DNA from: UPXZ01 sp049840795
GTDB taxonomy: Bacteria > Bacteroidota > Bacteroidia > Bacteroidales > Paludibacteraceae
Assembly: GCA_049840795.1 (NCBI GenBank)
Contig: JASGJK010000030.1
Span: 1-64,000, forward strand
Reading direction: 5' to 3'
DNA length: 64,000 nucleotides
The position numbers were made by a program, and so were the translations under genes. The notes below the pieces were generated by a model. That model ran no database searches. It saw nothing but the letters and a program-made list of their open reading frames with translations, and was not told the origin of the DNA. Shown here one piece after another: positions 1 through 9,970 of this stretch (position 1 is the first letter of the stretch; each line of letters starts with the position of its first letter).

Positions 1-2
1 TT

Positions 3-71
3 GTCAAAGTGGGGAATGAGATTTTAGTTGTATTGGAATGGATAAAAGCACTGTTCAATGATCGCTAAGAA
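3..71 (+). CDS. C-terminal tail of an upstream ORF cut by the window edge
   Basis: An open frame enters from the left edge and stops at 69-71, overlapping the relaxase start by 14 bases. The tail contains VKVGNEI and ends in FNDR. In Bacteroides elements the gene just upstream of, and overlapping, a relaxase is normally the small relaxosome accessory protein, so that is the likely identity. Only 22 residues are visible and the product is inferred from position. Confidence 0.35.
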
Positions 72-1269
72 TATCAAAGGGAAGTCATTTAAGGGCTGTG
101 TTCGATATGTAATGAACGAAACGGCAGAGCTGCTTGAAGTGGAAGGTGTACTGGCCGGAACGATAGCGGAAATTATCCGAAGCTTTGCCATGCAGCGTTC
201 CGGCAGGAAGGAGATAAAGCAGCCTGTCGGGCATATCCCCTTATCACTTGCTCCCGAAGACCGAGAGCGGATGACAAATGATTTTATGGTACAACTAGCG
301 AAAAGAAGATATGGCCGAGATGGGTATCCGTAATACCCAGTATATCATTGTCCGACATCATAACGCGGATAACGAACACCTGCATATTGTGTATAACCGC
401 ATCGACAACGACCTGAAATTAATATCAGTCAATAATGACTATAAGCGCAATATAACGGTCTGCAAGAAGCTGAAAGACCGACACGGGCTAACTTATGGAA
501 AGGGTAAAGAACGCGTAAAGCGAGAGAAATTGAGGAACCCTGATGCAGTAAAATATCTTTTGTACGATATAATCAAGGCGATTTTACCCTATTGTACCAG
601 TGAAAAAGAACTTCAGGATTACCTCCACAGCAAAGATATCAGTGTCGAATTTAAGCGGAAACGAACTACCGGAGAAATAGAGGGAATATCGTTCAACTAT
701 GACAATATTTCACTCAAAGGGTCACAGATTGACAGGAAATTCAGCTACGGAAATCTCAAAAAAGAGTTTGAGAAGAACATAGAAGCGGAAAAAATCCAGT
801 TGAAAAAGTGCCGGAGCAGCAGGAAAGTAAGCCGAAAATGCCACCCGTCGGAGGTGTTGAACTGACTGCCGGACAGTGGGAAACGCTGAGAGACGGCAGA
901 TTTATCTATCTGGAAAACATGAATCGGAGGAACGGTCGTAGTAAATTTTCAGCGTATGTGTTCCTGAATGACGAAAATGATAAGGTATTTTTCAGCAAGG
1001 AGCATCCCTATACATTTGTCAATTACGGAAAATACGAAATGCGACTTCGGGATAAAATCCTCATTGAAAACGGCTATGTAACAAAGGCTAAAGTCAAATG
1101 GTACGGAGGTGGCTGCGCTTATCCCTATTTATGGAAAGAAAATAAATCTGACATGGAATACAAGGAAGCGTGGAGCGATCCGAGATTAGTCAAGCAGGAA
1201 CAAAATCCGGAGGAAACAAAACGAAAAACACCTAAAGTACAGGAGAAAAAGAGAGGAAGGAAGATGTAA
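58..1269 (+). pseudogene. Mobilization relaxase, broken by two frameshifts
   Basis: The relaxase nicks DNA at oriT and leads the strand into the recipient. Three segments in different frames read as one protein of about 400 residues. The N-terminus (MIAKNIKGKSFKGCVRYV) is typical of Bacteroides relaxases. The middle holds the histidine motif HNADNEHLHIV of HUH relaxases. The C-terminal segment from about 808 (VELTAGQW, then KVKWYGGG) ends in a basic RGRKM tail. The first break fits one extra A in the run at 301-304. The second, near 800-808, fits one missing base after GAAAAAG. The last segment could instead be a separate gene starting with GTG at 808, but its sequence reads as a continuation. 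The catalytic Tyr is not identified. A second, intact relaxase lies at 53.8-55.0 kb. Confidence 0.75.
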
Positions 1270-1316
1270 GCTACCTTACTCGACTTCTTTATTTCAGTTT
1301 CGCTTATGATGTTTTC

Positions 1317-1338
1317 GCAAAAAATCAATATATTTGCA
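1317..1338 (+). promoter_or_regulatory. Promoter and probable operator of the first XRE gene
   Basis: A TATATTTG element (1329-1336), matching the Bacteroidetes -7 consensus TAnnTTTG, lies 28 bases before the XRE start. It sits inside an imperfect inverted repeat of form GCAAA...TTTGC. The second XRE gene near 51 kb has the same arrangement, which suggests autorepression. Confidence 0.5.
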
Positions 1339-1363
1339 TATCAAATCAACAAAAGATGAAAAT

Positions 1364-1565
1364 ATGAAACCCATTAATCGGATAAAAGTATTGTTGGCAG
1401 AAAAACAGAAGACAGGTAAATGGCTGGCTGAACAATTAGAACGAGATCCGGCAACCCGTGTCCCGATGGTGTTCCAATGCAATGCAACCATCAATTGAAA
1501 CATTTGCAAAAATAGCGGAGTTACTTAATGTTGATGTGAAAGATTTATTTAATAGTAGCAAATAA
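1364..1565 (+). pseudogene. Small XRE-family regulator with one frameshift
   Basis: Removing one C from the ACCC run near 1452-1455 restores a protein of about 67 residues: MKPINRIKVLLAEKQKTGKW, an HTH core with VSRWCSN, then QPSIETFAKIAELLNVDVKDLF. It closely resembles the intact 71-residue XRE protein at 50775-50990 (same MK.INR.KV start, TGKWLAE, SRWCSN, QPS.ET). Both are the first gene of a defence cluster, so a local switch that silences cargo genes is a reasonable inference. As read here the product stops early. Confidence 0.75.
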
Positions 1566-1570
1566 GTACT

Positions 1571-2598
1571 ATGGCAACGAATAAACATGCACAAATTAGA
1601 TATCAGGCTTTAGATCGATGCTTTAACAATCCTGGTCGAAGATATTATATTGAGGATTTAATAGAAGAATGTAGCAAAGCTCTCCTAGACCAAGCGGGTA
1701 TTGTTGATGGAGTCAAAGAACGTCAAGTGCGCCAAGATATCAGTGACATGGAAAGCATTTGGAATATTCCACTTGTTAAGCCTCGTGATGGTAAAAAAGT
1801 ATATTATCATTACGAAGATATGCGCTATTCAATCAATAATCAACCGTTGAATGAAACTGAAATTAATCAACTGAAAGAAACGATATATATGCTGAATCGT
1901 TTCAAGGGGATGCCCCAATTTAGTTGGATGGAGAAATACTTGCACGATTTGAAAGCGCATTCAAGTTGCGAGGGACAACGACAAGTATTGTTGGCTTTGA
2001 ACATAATCCGTACTTAAAGGGATTGAATCTATTTTCTGATATTTTTAACGCAATTGTGAATAAGCAGCCTTTGAATATCATTTACAAGAAGTTTGAGAAG
2101 GAATCTAAACAATATACTTTTCATCCATATTTTCTGAAACAGTACAACAATCGTTGGTTTCTGTTTGGACTTTGCGAACATCTGAAAGAAAAGAAATCGG
2201 TTACAAATCTGGCATTGGACAGGATTGAGCAGATAACTCATGCGAATATTCAATATATTGAAAATAATAACATTGAGTTCAATGAGTATTTCGAAGATGT
2301 TATTGGCGTTACTGTTTATGAAAAAGAGGTTGAACGTATTATATTGGAAATAGATAACATTCTTTTCCCTTATGTCGAAACAAAACCTTTACACGGTTCT
2401 CAGAAAATCAAAGAGCGGAATCAGCAGACTACAACCATAGAGTTGAACCTGATTATCAACTACGAGTTGGAGAATCTGTTGCTGGGCTACATTGACAAGA
2501 TAAGAATTGTGGTACCGGAACATCTTCGGGAAAAGATGATAGCACGGGCGAAGAGGCAATCGAAAGAAACTCAGAAACTATGCAGATGTAGTGCATAG
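1571..2598 (+). pseudogene. WYL-domain transcriptional regulator, one frameshift
   Basis: Two overlapping frames join into a protein of about 340 residues. Residues 1-80 form a winged-helix DNA-binding region (RYQALDRCFNN...YYIEDLIEEC...VRQDISDME). The second half is a WYL-type sensor domain (PLNIIYKKF, YTFHPYFLKQYNNRWFLFG) with a C-terminal WCX-like extension. The frame slips near 1947, where one base is missing from GATTT-GAAAGC. WYL regulators of this layout (BrxR/CapW type) commonly control phage-defence operons. The gene starts 5 bases after the XRE stop, and its 3' end overlaps an inverted repeat that fits its own operator. The ligand is unknown. Confidence 0.8.
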
Positions 2599-2614
2599 TT
2601 GTTTTTTACCTTTG
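2578..2614 (+). promoter_or_regulatory. Operator CTATGCA-N7-TGCATAG plus TACCTTTG promoter
   Basis: A perfect 7-base inverted repeat (2578-2584 and 2592-2598, 7-base spacer) ends 8 bases before a TACCTTTG -7 element (2607-2614). It covers the region where RNA polymerase contacts upstream DNA, as a repressor site would. The transcript would start just before the methyltransferase-kinase ATG at 2645. The same repeat with the same spacing recurs at 14548-14584. The WYL protein encoded immediately upstream is the best candidate binder. Confidence 0.7.
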
Positions 2615-2644
2615 TTGCAGATAATTGAAATAAGCAAAAATAAT

Positions 2645-5082
2645 ATGGAAATAAATATTAAGAAATTTTCTTCACGCTTGATTGATATAGTCAAAAGCGA
2701 TGGTGCAACAAATAGTGTTGTAAGCATTATTGCTTTTATGCTGTTGCTAAAGAAAAGAGGACTACTTTCTGATATTAAGAATTATTTCTATGGGAATGAT
2801 ACTATTTTTGAATTTATAACCTCAATGCTGTATAGTCGTACTGACAGTCAAAATTTAATTGACATTTGGGATATTGTTGGTAATGATTTCAAAATGCTCA
2901 AAGAAACATCAGTAAAAGAGCTTACATATATGCTTGATGATGTGTTGTTAGGTGGAGATTTGAACGCAATATTTGACGAAATTATTACGCAAAGTGCAAG
3001 TAATCTTTCAAATGGAATTGGGGTAAGTTTTCAGCCCGTAGAGATATCCAAACTGATTTTTAAGTTAGGAGACTCCAATCGTCCAATGAAAGTATATAAT
3101 CCATTTGCCGGATTAGCCTCATATGGAATCTATTTTGGAAAGAATCATCATTATGTGGGACAAGAAATAAATACTCAAACTTGGGCACTTGGCAAAATTA
3201 GATTGTTGCTGAATGATTCATATGTATATGACTACAAATTGGAAGACTCAGTACATAATTGGAATAGCTTGAATCAAAAGTACGATTTACTTGTTTCCTC
3301 ACCTCCTTTTGGATATTGGCTGAATAAATATTTGTATTCGGAAAGTAATACTTTACCCGCAAGTTCTTGTGAGGAGTTTTTTATTATTAATGGTATTAAT
3401 AATTGTCTTAAGCCACAAGGCAAACTGATAGGTGTTTTCTCCGAAGGATTATTATTTGGAAACAAAAACTCTCAGCTTTTACTCCGTAAAGAGTTGATAG
3501 AAGCTGGAATTGTCGAAATGGTTATTTCCTTGCCAGCGAACATAATGTATAACACAGCTATTAAGACATCCATTGTTATTCTAAACAAGCAGAAAACAAA
3601 TGAGTATGTCAAGATTGTCGATGGTTCACAATTTGCCAAGAAAGAAGGGAAAAGAAATATTCTTCAGGACGAAAAACTATTCCAAGCCATTGTTAATAAT
3701 GATAAACAATTTGTGCGTTTTGTTTCGTTCAATGAAATTAAAAACAATAGTTATAACCTATCTGTAAATAGATATTTTATTGAAAGAGTAAAATCAGAAA
3801 GCGGGTATCCTGTCGTGCCAATTGGCGAACTTGTTACACTGAGTAATTCGAAAAGCCATTCTAATGAAGGAGGTCACCTTATATCAGTATCGAATCTTTC
3901 TGATAATGTATTCGACTATGAATTGGATTTATCAAAAGTTAATTTTCGAACAGATATTGCCAATCAGAAAAAAGCAGATTCAGATGTTCTATTAGTGGCG
4001 GCGCATCATAAATTATTTAAGCCCACTTTCTGTAAGGCTTCCCCAGAGAATCCGATTTACTATACTCCGAATATCATTGCATTCAAGGTTAATACCGAGA
4101 TTATAGACATCGCATATTTAGTCTACCAACTGAATTCAGAATACGTTCAAAAGCAAAAAGATGCTTTATCAGTTGGTTCTGTACTTTCGATGATTAGCAT
4201 CAAAGATATAAGAAATATAAAAATCATTCTTCCTCCATTAGCAGAACAAAAGGCTATAGTTCAAGGTGCTAAAGAATCATACCAAATCGCTTCTGCCAAA
4301 GAATTAGGATTAGAAGAATTGATTGAGAAGATGAAAAACGAATATATTGATGAAATGCGAATCAAAAAGCATAATCTTGCTCAGTATGTTAATAGCCTAC
4401 AATCTTCCGTTTCAGCATTGATAAAATTTATAAAGAAAAACAACGGGGCAATTTCTGAAGAACAATTAATCAGTATTCAAAGACATATTACAGTTGAGCA
4501 ACATTTACAAAGTATGTTGAATACAACTCAGGAAATTGGAGCCTTCGTTAATAATCTGACCAGTGACTTAGAATTTAGAAAGGCGACCAATATTGATTTA
4601 AATGATTTTATATCACGATATATAGATAATTATTCACAAGATAAATTTGAATTTAAATATTATTTTGACAAAGAATCTTTCATTGACAATAATAAGAAAA
4701 TTGCACCAATAACGGCAATTTCTGAATTAGATTTAAAGAGGTTTTTAATAATATTGTTAAGAATGCGGAAGTTCATGGATTTGTCGATATTACAAGAAAG
4801 AACTATCTAATTTCCATATCATTATCCTTCGATATAAATAAAAATATGCTACGAATAGATGTTGCAAACAATGGGAAGCCTATGCCTAAGGGCATGGATG
4901 CTTTTCGTTATACTCTTAAAAATGAAAAAGCTGGTATAACTGGAAATGAAGGGTTAGGAGGCTTTAGAATAAATCAAATCATTGAACACTTCGGTGGGGA
5001 ATTGAAATTAAATACCAATGAGGAAGATGAGTTCCCTGTGACCATAACATTATATTTACCATTAATAAAAATCGAATCATGA
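2645..5082 (+). pseudogene. N6-adenine methyltransferase / specificity / histidine-kinase fusion (one frameshift)
   Basis: Start: the ATG at 2645 is preferred because a promoter lies at 2607-2614. Residues about 1-390 are an HsdM-like methyltransferase with motif I (NPFAGLASYG, about 152) and a SPPFG catalytic motif (about 219, in place of NPPF). Residues about 400-560 resemble a type I HsdS target-recognition half, ending IKIILPPLAEQKAIV. A helical segment follows with KKHNLAQ, where His576 could be a phosphoacceptor. The last ~115 residues are a GHKL ATPase: N box NNIVKNAEVHG, then DVANNG, then G box NEGLGGFRI. Continuity needs one more T in the run at 4742-4746. The ATPase stop overlaps the receiver gene start (ATGA), so the two genes are probably coupled. 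Expected action: DNA binding and methylation with signal output. No nuclease is visible. Confidence 0.75.
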
Positions 5083-5618
5083 AGACATACAAAGTACTTT
5101 GGATAGATGACGAGTGGAAAAAACAATCTGACTTCATAACAGAAGCAGAGCAGGAAGATATCATTATTGAGGCTTATGAAACGGCAAAAGCCGGGATGGA
5201 AGCCTTTATGAGCAATATAAATGATTGGGATGCAGTCATTCTGGATGCAAAAGGTTTTGATGAATCTGCAGATGAGGTTGCAAGTTTAAAGGACTTTTTA
5301 GAGCAATTCAAACTATCACAGAGCAAAAAACTCGAAGAATAGTACCTTGGTTTGTGTTTTCAGGACAACCAGATCGATTTAATAACGAGGAGTTCAAACA
5401 GTCAATACACGGAAAAGAGCTTTACAACAAAAGCATACAAGCAGATAAAGAGAAGCTTTTTAAGGATATAAAAGAAGAGGCTGGCAAAAGCCTCGAAACT
5501 CAAATACGTCACGAACACGCTGATATTTTCGCTACTAATGTAGATAAGTCAACTATACTAAAACTATTGACTGATTAATTTCAACTAAGAAATGCAACTT
5601 TCAAGAAGAAAAAAACAC

Positions 5619-5642
5619 CTTTCAGGGCATATGCCCTGAAAG
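5619..5642. terminator. 24-base perfect palindrome at the IS30 left end
   Basis: CTTTCAGGGCAT is followed directly by its reverse complement, just inside the IS and before the transposase ATG. It would form a strong hairpin that blocks read-in transcription or translation from the host gene, a common protective device in insertion sequences. Confidence 0.5.
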
Positions 5643-5675
5643 ATGTTTAGGAAAAATTTCTTACTTTTAAGTTGT

Positions 5676-6653
5676 ATGAGCAAAAAAGTACATTTAACCC
5701 AAGAACAAAGGTACGCAATTTCCTGCTTATTAAAGCAAGGTTGCAGCCAAACACAGATTGCAAAGACAATCGGTAAAGATAAATCGGTAATATGCCGGGA
5801 GTTGAAACGCAATGCCAATCTGAAAGGCAAATACTCCTTCCGGTATGCACAAGATATGGCAGAAGTGCGTAAAGAGCGTATGAAAAAGCCTCGTAAACTG
5901 TTGCCCGTAGTGAAAAAAGAAATCATTACGATGATTCAAGAAGATTTATCGCCACAACAAATTACAGGCAGATTAAAACTTGAGAATAAGCCTTTTGTCA
6001 GCCACGAAACCATCTATAAAATCATTCGCGTAGATAAGCAGCAAGGCGGGACACTCTACAAACACACCAGACATAAACTCAAACACAGGAAACGTCCGGT
6101 GGGTAAAAACATACCCATAAAAAATCGAGTTTCCATTGACCTGCGACCACAAATTGTCAATGACAAAAAACGATTTGGAGATTGGGAAATAGATACCATT
6201 GTGGGAGAAAACAATCAGGGAGCTATTGTTACAATGGTAGAAAGAAAAACCGCATTTATGCTTATGGAAAAACTTGAACAGGGGAAAAATGCCAAAGAAT
6301 TGAGCAAAGTGGTAGTCAGATTGCTCACCGCCTACAAAGAACACGTTCATACTATCACCGCAGACAACGGGACAGAGTTCGCAGACCACCAATATATAGC
6401 TAAACAACTGGATACCAAAGTTTTCTTTACACACCCATATTCCTCTTGGGAAAAAGGATTGATTGAAAACACAAACAAACTAATTAGACAATATATACCA
6501 AAACATACAAAATTTGATAACATTAATAACCAGTATATCAAACAAATACAATACAAAATCAATAACAGACCAAGAGAAAAACTAAATTTCCATTCACCTA
6601 AAGAAATATTCTTCCTATCTTTGAAAAATAATAAAGTTGCATTCACTGGTTGA
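5676..6653 (+). CDS. IS30-family transposase
   Basis: The product is 325 residues from ATG 5676 (MSKKVHLTQEQRY). An HTH lies at about 10-50 (SQTQIAKTIGKDKSVICRELKRN) and a DDE catalytic domain follows, with DWEIDTIVG, TADNGTEF and the Glu in WEKGLIENTNKLIRQY, then NNRPREKLNF. This is the full set of IS30 family (IS4351-like) motifs at full length with no frame break, so it is probably active. It cuts and joins the ends of its own element. Confidence 0.95.
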   Translation: MSKKVHLTQEQRYAISCLLKQGCSQTQIAKTIGKDKSVICRELKRNANLKGKYSFRYAQDMAEVRKERMKKPRKLLPVVKKEIITMIQEDLSPQQITGRLKLENKPFVSHETIYKIIRVDKQQGGTLYKHTRHKLKHRKRPVGKNIPIKNRVSIDLRPQIVNDKKRFGDWEIDTIVGENNQGAIVTMVERKTAFMLMEKLEQGKNAKELSKVVVRLLTAYKEHVHTITADNGTEFADHQYIAKQLDTKVFFTHPYSSWEKGLIENTNKLIRQYIPKHTKFDNINNQYIKQIQYKINNRPREKLNFHSPKEIFFLSLKNNKVAFTG

Positions 6654-7032
6654 AACTACGCTGCTTTAAAAACGCGTGATAATAAGAATCCTGCACATTT
6701 AAACGATATTCGTAAAATAATGGAGGATATATTTGATGAATGTATTGCCAAAGGTATAATTTCATCCTCAATCACTAAATTTAATGAAAGAAGTATTGCT
6801 CTGTGTGATAGAAGTTTGCAGGCAAAGGTGCCTGCTTATATTCAACGAAACATTCATTCAGTAGTTGAAATCACACAAACTGGTTCACATCGAACAAAAA
6901 CAGACCAAGATATACGTTCCGGGGCTGCACCTTATTTGGTCTGTAGCACAATGAATGAATTACTAAACATTATCCTCTGGTGGGATGGTTATAAAAAAGC
7001 AAATCCATAAACAATATATGATAGTAGGAGAA

Positions 7033-8480
7033 ATGAAAAGCAGTATAGACAATCTTTGGCTCAGGTTTCATACTGGCGGCGTAACAAACCCGATGGATGT
7101 GATAAAACAGATTACTTATCTGTTATTTATCAAGCGTTTGGATGATTTGGAAAATGCCAAAGAGAGCAAAGCTCGCACATTGGGCAAACCCGTCGAAAAT
7201 CCCATCTTTGGCAAAGACCAGCAGGAATTACGCTGGAGTCAATTTAAAAATCTGGAAGCACAAACCATGTTCGATTTGGTACGGACAAAAGTGTTCGATT
7301 TTATCAAAACATTGGGCGGCAAAGATTCGGCCTTTGCCAAATACATGAAGAATGCTTATCTGGCCGTGCCTTCGCCTGTGGTATTGGAACAGGTAGTTTC
7401 GATGATTTCAGCTATTCCAATGGAAGATATGGATACCAAAGGCGATGTGTATGAATATATGCTCTCGAAACTGTCCACTTCGGGCGATAACGGACAATTC
7501 CGCACGCCGCGACACATTACCAAGATGATGGCTCAACTGATGAAGCCAACGCCCGAAGATGTGGTTTGTGACCCAGCCTGCGGCTCGGCAGGATTTCTCG
7601 TTTCAGTCAGCGAACATATTCGCGAACATTATGAACAAGCATTTTATGACAAAAGGTTCGTAGAGCATTACAAAAACAACATGTTCATGGATGCGAATTC
7701 GATGAAACGATGATTGCGATTTCTGCCATGAACCTGATGTTGCATGGTGTCGAAAATCCGGATTTATACGATAAGAGTGCTTTGGAAGATGGTTATGATA
7801 TTGTCGAAAAATATTCGCTGGTATTAGCTAATCCGCCGTTTAAAGGTTCGTTGGAAGCTTCGTCTGTTGCCAAAAGCCTGACAGGCATTGTTAAAACCAA
7901 AAAAACGGAATTGTTGTTTTTGGCGTTGATGCTTCGGATATTGAAAACCGGCGGACGGTGTGCCGTGATCGTTCCTGATGGCGTGCTGTTCGGATCCGAT
8001 AAAGCGGCGGTAGGCATTCGCCAAACTATTATCGACAAGCAAAAATTAGAAGCAGTTATTTCTATGCCGAGCGGGGTGTTCAAGCCCTATGCCGGAGTAA
8101 GTACCGCTATTCTGATTTTTACGAAAACCGAAAGTGGTGGCACCGACCATGTTTGGTTTTACGATATGCATGCCGACGGTTTTTCGCTGAATGACAAGCG
8201 GACTCCTACGCCTGATGACGATAATATTCCTGATATTCTGAACCGTTGGAACAATCTCGAAGCTGAGAGGATACGTACACGCTTGGATCAATCATTCTTT
8301 GTCCCTGCACAAGAAATACGGGATAACAATTACGACCTCAGTATCAATAAATACAAGGAAGTAGAATACGAACATAAAACGTATGATGTGCCGGATCTTA
8401 TTTTGAAGCGATTGAGCGAGATTGATAAAGATATTGCGAAAGTTACTTCTGAATTAAAACACCTCATTGCTCAACAATAG
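7033..8480 (+). pseudogene. hsdM: Type I restriction-modification methyltransferase subunit, one frameshift
   Basis: The product is about 483 residues when joined. The start at 7033 has a good GGAG site. An HsdM N-terminal helical domain (VIKQITYLLFIKRLDDLE) is followed by AdoMet motif I DPACGSAGF (about 180) and catalytic NPPF (about 266). The frame breaks near 7690, where one base is missing (FHGCEFDETMIAISAMNLM reads across two frames). It pairs with HsdS and HsdR downstream to methylate adenine in a split target. Unlike most hsdM-hsdS pairs, three toxin-antitoxin-like genes lie between them. Confidence 0.9.
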
Positions 8481-8483
8481 TTT

Positions 8484-9266
8484 ATGAAAAAAGATTTAAC
8501 TATATCAAATATTGAGAGACAAAATGTACTCAATAACAGATTGGCAATAGATGCAATTGCCAATGAGATAGATATAACCGGGATGATGTTTGAAAATGAG
8601 TATCGTTTTACAAAAACGATGGTTGCCGATTTTTATGGAGTCGACATTTCTACCATTGATCGTTATCTGTCGAAATATGATGAGGAACTGAAGCATAATG
8701 GCTATATTTTATGCAAGGGTAAACAACTGAAAGAGTTTAAGTTGCAGTTTGCTCACCTCATAAATGAGGCGAGCAAAACAACTCAATTGGGTCTGTTTAA
8801 TTTCAGGGCGTTTCTCAATATTGGTATGTTATTGACAGAAAGTGAGAATGCAAAATTAATGCGTAGTTTAATTCTTGATATAGTTCTCTCAACTATAAAT
8901 AACAAGACAGGTGGAGGCACCAAATATATCAATCGCCGGGACATTAATTACCTGCCGGCAGCAATTGCAGAGGAAAACTATAGGAAAAATTTGACTTCTT
9001 CTATAAACAATTGTGTTGACGGGCATAATACAATGAAGTATGCACAAATAACAGATAGAATATATAAAGCTGTTTTCAAAGAGAATGCTAAAGAGTACAG
9101 AGAGATACTCAATCTTGATTCAACCGACAATGTCAGGCATACGATGTATGCCGAAGTTTTATTGGTCATTTCCTCGTTCGAGAATGGTGTGGGATATGAA
9201 ATTGAAAAACGTTTTTCTGAGACACGTAAGAAAATGAGTGTTCAAGATGTCGAATATTCTAGATAA
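8484..9266 (+). CDS. DNA-binding protein of a Doc/Fic module (RhuM/KilA-N-like)
   Basis: This 260-residue protein starts 3 bases after hsdM. An N-terminal HTH-like stretch (YRFTKTMVADFYGVDISTIDRYLSKY, about 40-65) resembles the DNA-binding part of RhuM and phage-antirepressor proteins. The rest is helical (GLFNFRAFLNIGMLLTESENAKLMRS). No enzyme motif is visible. It overlaps the antitoxin gene and is followed by Doc, so a regulatory part in that toxin module is likely. The family assignment comes from pattern and context only. Confidence 0.6.
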   Translation: MKKDLTISNIERQNVLNNRLAIDAIANEIDITGMMFENEYRFTKTMVADFYGVDISTIDRYLSKYDEELKHNGYILCKGKQLKEFKLQFAHLINEASKTTQLGLFNFRAFLNIGMLLTESENAKLMRSLILDIVLSTINNKTGGGTKYINRRDINYLPAAIAEENYRKNLTSSINNCVDGHNTMKYAQITDRIYKAVFKENAKEYREILNLDSTDNVRHTMYAEVLLVISSFENGVGYEIEKRFSETRKKMSVQDVEYSR

Positions 9267-9498
9267 ACTTGCCGAGCACCCCACACAAGCTCCATACCTT
9301 TACGACGCACGTACAAAAATGGCTTCCCGTGATTTAGGCTTTCGAGATGCTTACCATGGAAATATTGCGGAGTATTTGAAAGCAGTAACTCCCGAAGAAT
9401 ACGAGCGGTTCATTGGCAGTCAGTCAGTTGACTTTGATACTATTCTTGAAGAAAACAAGGATGTGCTTAAACGCTTAAAACAGTCGGAAGATGAATGA
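9247..9498 (+). CDS. Probable antitoxin of the Doc module
   Basis: This 83-residue protein starts at ATG 9247, overlapping the upstream gene by 20 bases and the Doc gene by 8. The sequence (DKLAEHPTQAPYLYDARTKMASRDLGFRDAYHGNIAEYL) is compact and lacks a catalytic motif. Its size and tight coupling to the following Fic/Doc toxin mark it as the likely neutralising partner. It could instead be a second regulator. Confidence 0.6.
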   Translation: MSNILDKLAEHPTQAPYLYDARTKMASRDLGFRDAYHGNIAEYLKAVTPEEYERFIGSQSVDFDTILEENKDVLKRLKQSEDE

Positions 9499-9970
9499 CG
9501 AAATAAAATATATCACTTTCGACGAAGTCATGATGGTCTATCAAAAGACGATCGAAAAGAGCGGAGGAGGCTTGGAAGGAATTCTTGACCAAGGCAAAAT
9601 AGAAAGTATCATTGATTTTATACAGAACGATGATTACTATCCTGATTTTGTATCGAAACTCAACTATTTGGTTTTTCGGTTCTGCTCCGGACATTGTTTT
9701 CAAGATGGCAACAAGCGAATAGCCTTGACACTTGGCGTCTATTTTCTTCACAAGAACAATCATTATTGGGCAGCCTGTCAGTTTATGAAACGATTAGAGG
9801 CTATTATCTACCACATAGCTGCAAGTCATATCGACCAAGAATTATCTTTCCGAATAATGGAATGCATTGTGGCTTGTCTCGATTTTGACGAGGAACTGAA
9901 AATTGATATTGCCCATGCAATGGAGAAAGGAAGTATTCTTGAATTTGAGGAAGGAGGGGAAAATGAGTGA
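9491..9970 (+). CDS. doc: Fic/Doc-family toxin
   Basis: This 159-residue protein carries the Fic-fold motif HCFQDGNKRIAL (about 73-84), matching HxFx(D/N)xNKR. Doc-type proteins inactivate EF-Tu by phosphorylation and other Fic proteins transfer AMP. The Lys after Asn favours the Doc branch. It overlaps the antitoxin upstream, and its stop overlaps the hsdS start (ATGAGTGA). Because it sits inside the restriction operon it would be expressed with it, possibly as a back-up growth arrest if restriction fails or the operon is lost. That role is inferred. Confidence 0.85.
   Translation: MNDEIKYITFDEVMMVYQKTIEKSGGGLEGILDQGKIESIIDFIQNDDYYPDFVSKLNYLVFRFCSGHCFQDGNKRIALTLGVYFLHKNNHYWAACQFMKRLEAIIYHIAASHIDQELSFRIMECIVACLDFDEELKIDIAHAMEKGSILEFEEGGENE

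Larger units (their letters stand above)
5579..6655 (+). mobile_element. IS30-family insertion sequence
   Basis: The element is about 1.08 kb with imperfect 23-base terminal inverted repeats (5579-5601 and 6633-6655, both beginning TTTCAAC and ending TGCAACTTT at the inner edge). It carries one transposase gene and interrupts the receiver-domain gene. No clear target duplication is seen, so the exact ends may be off by a few bases. Confidence 0.85.
5079..7010 (+). pseudogene. Receiver-domain protein, split by IS30 and one frameshift
   Basis: Without the insertion and with one more A near 5312, the gene gives about 285 residues. The first ~150 form a response-regulator receiver: acidic pair in WIDDEW, phospho-acceptor Asp in VILDAKG, Ser in WFVFSGQ, Lys in ELYNKS. 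The C-terminal part (6657-7010, ...IQRNIHSVVEITQTGSH..., ...PYLVCSTMNELLNIIL) is helical with no recognised DNA-binding motif. It starts inside the stop of the methyltransferase-kinase gene, so the pair looks like a two-component system whose sensor is a DNA methyltransferase. The output is unknown. Type I hsdM starts 22 bases downstream. Confidence 0.65.
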
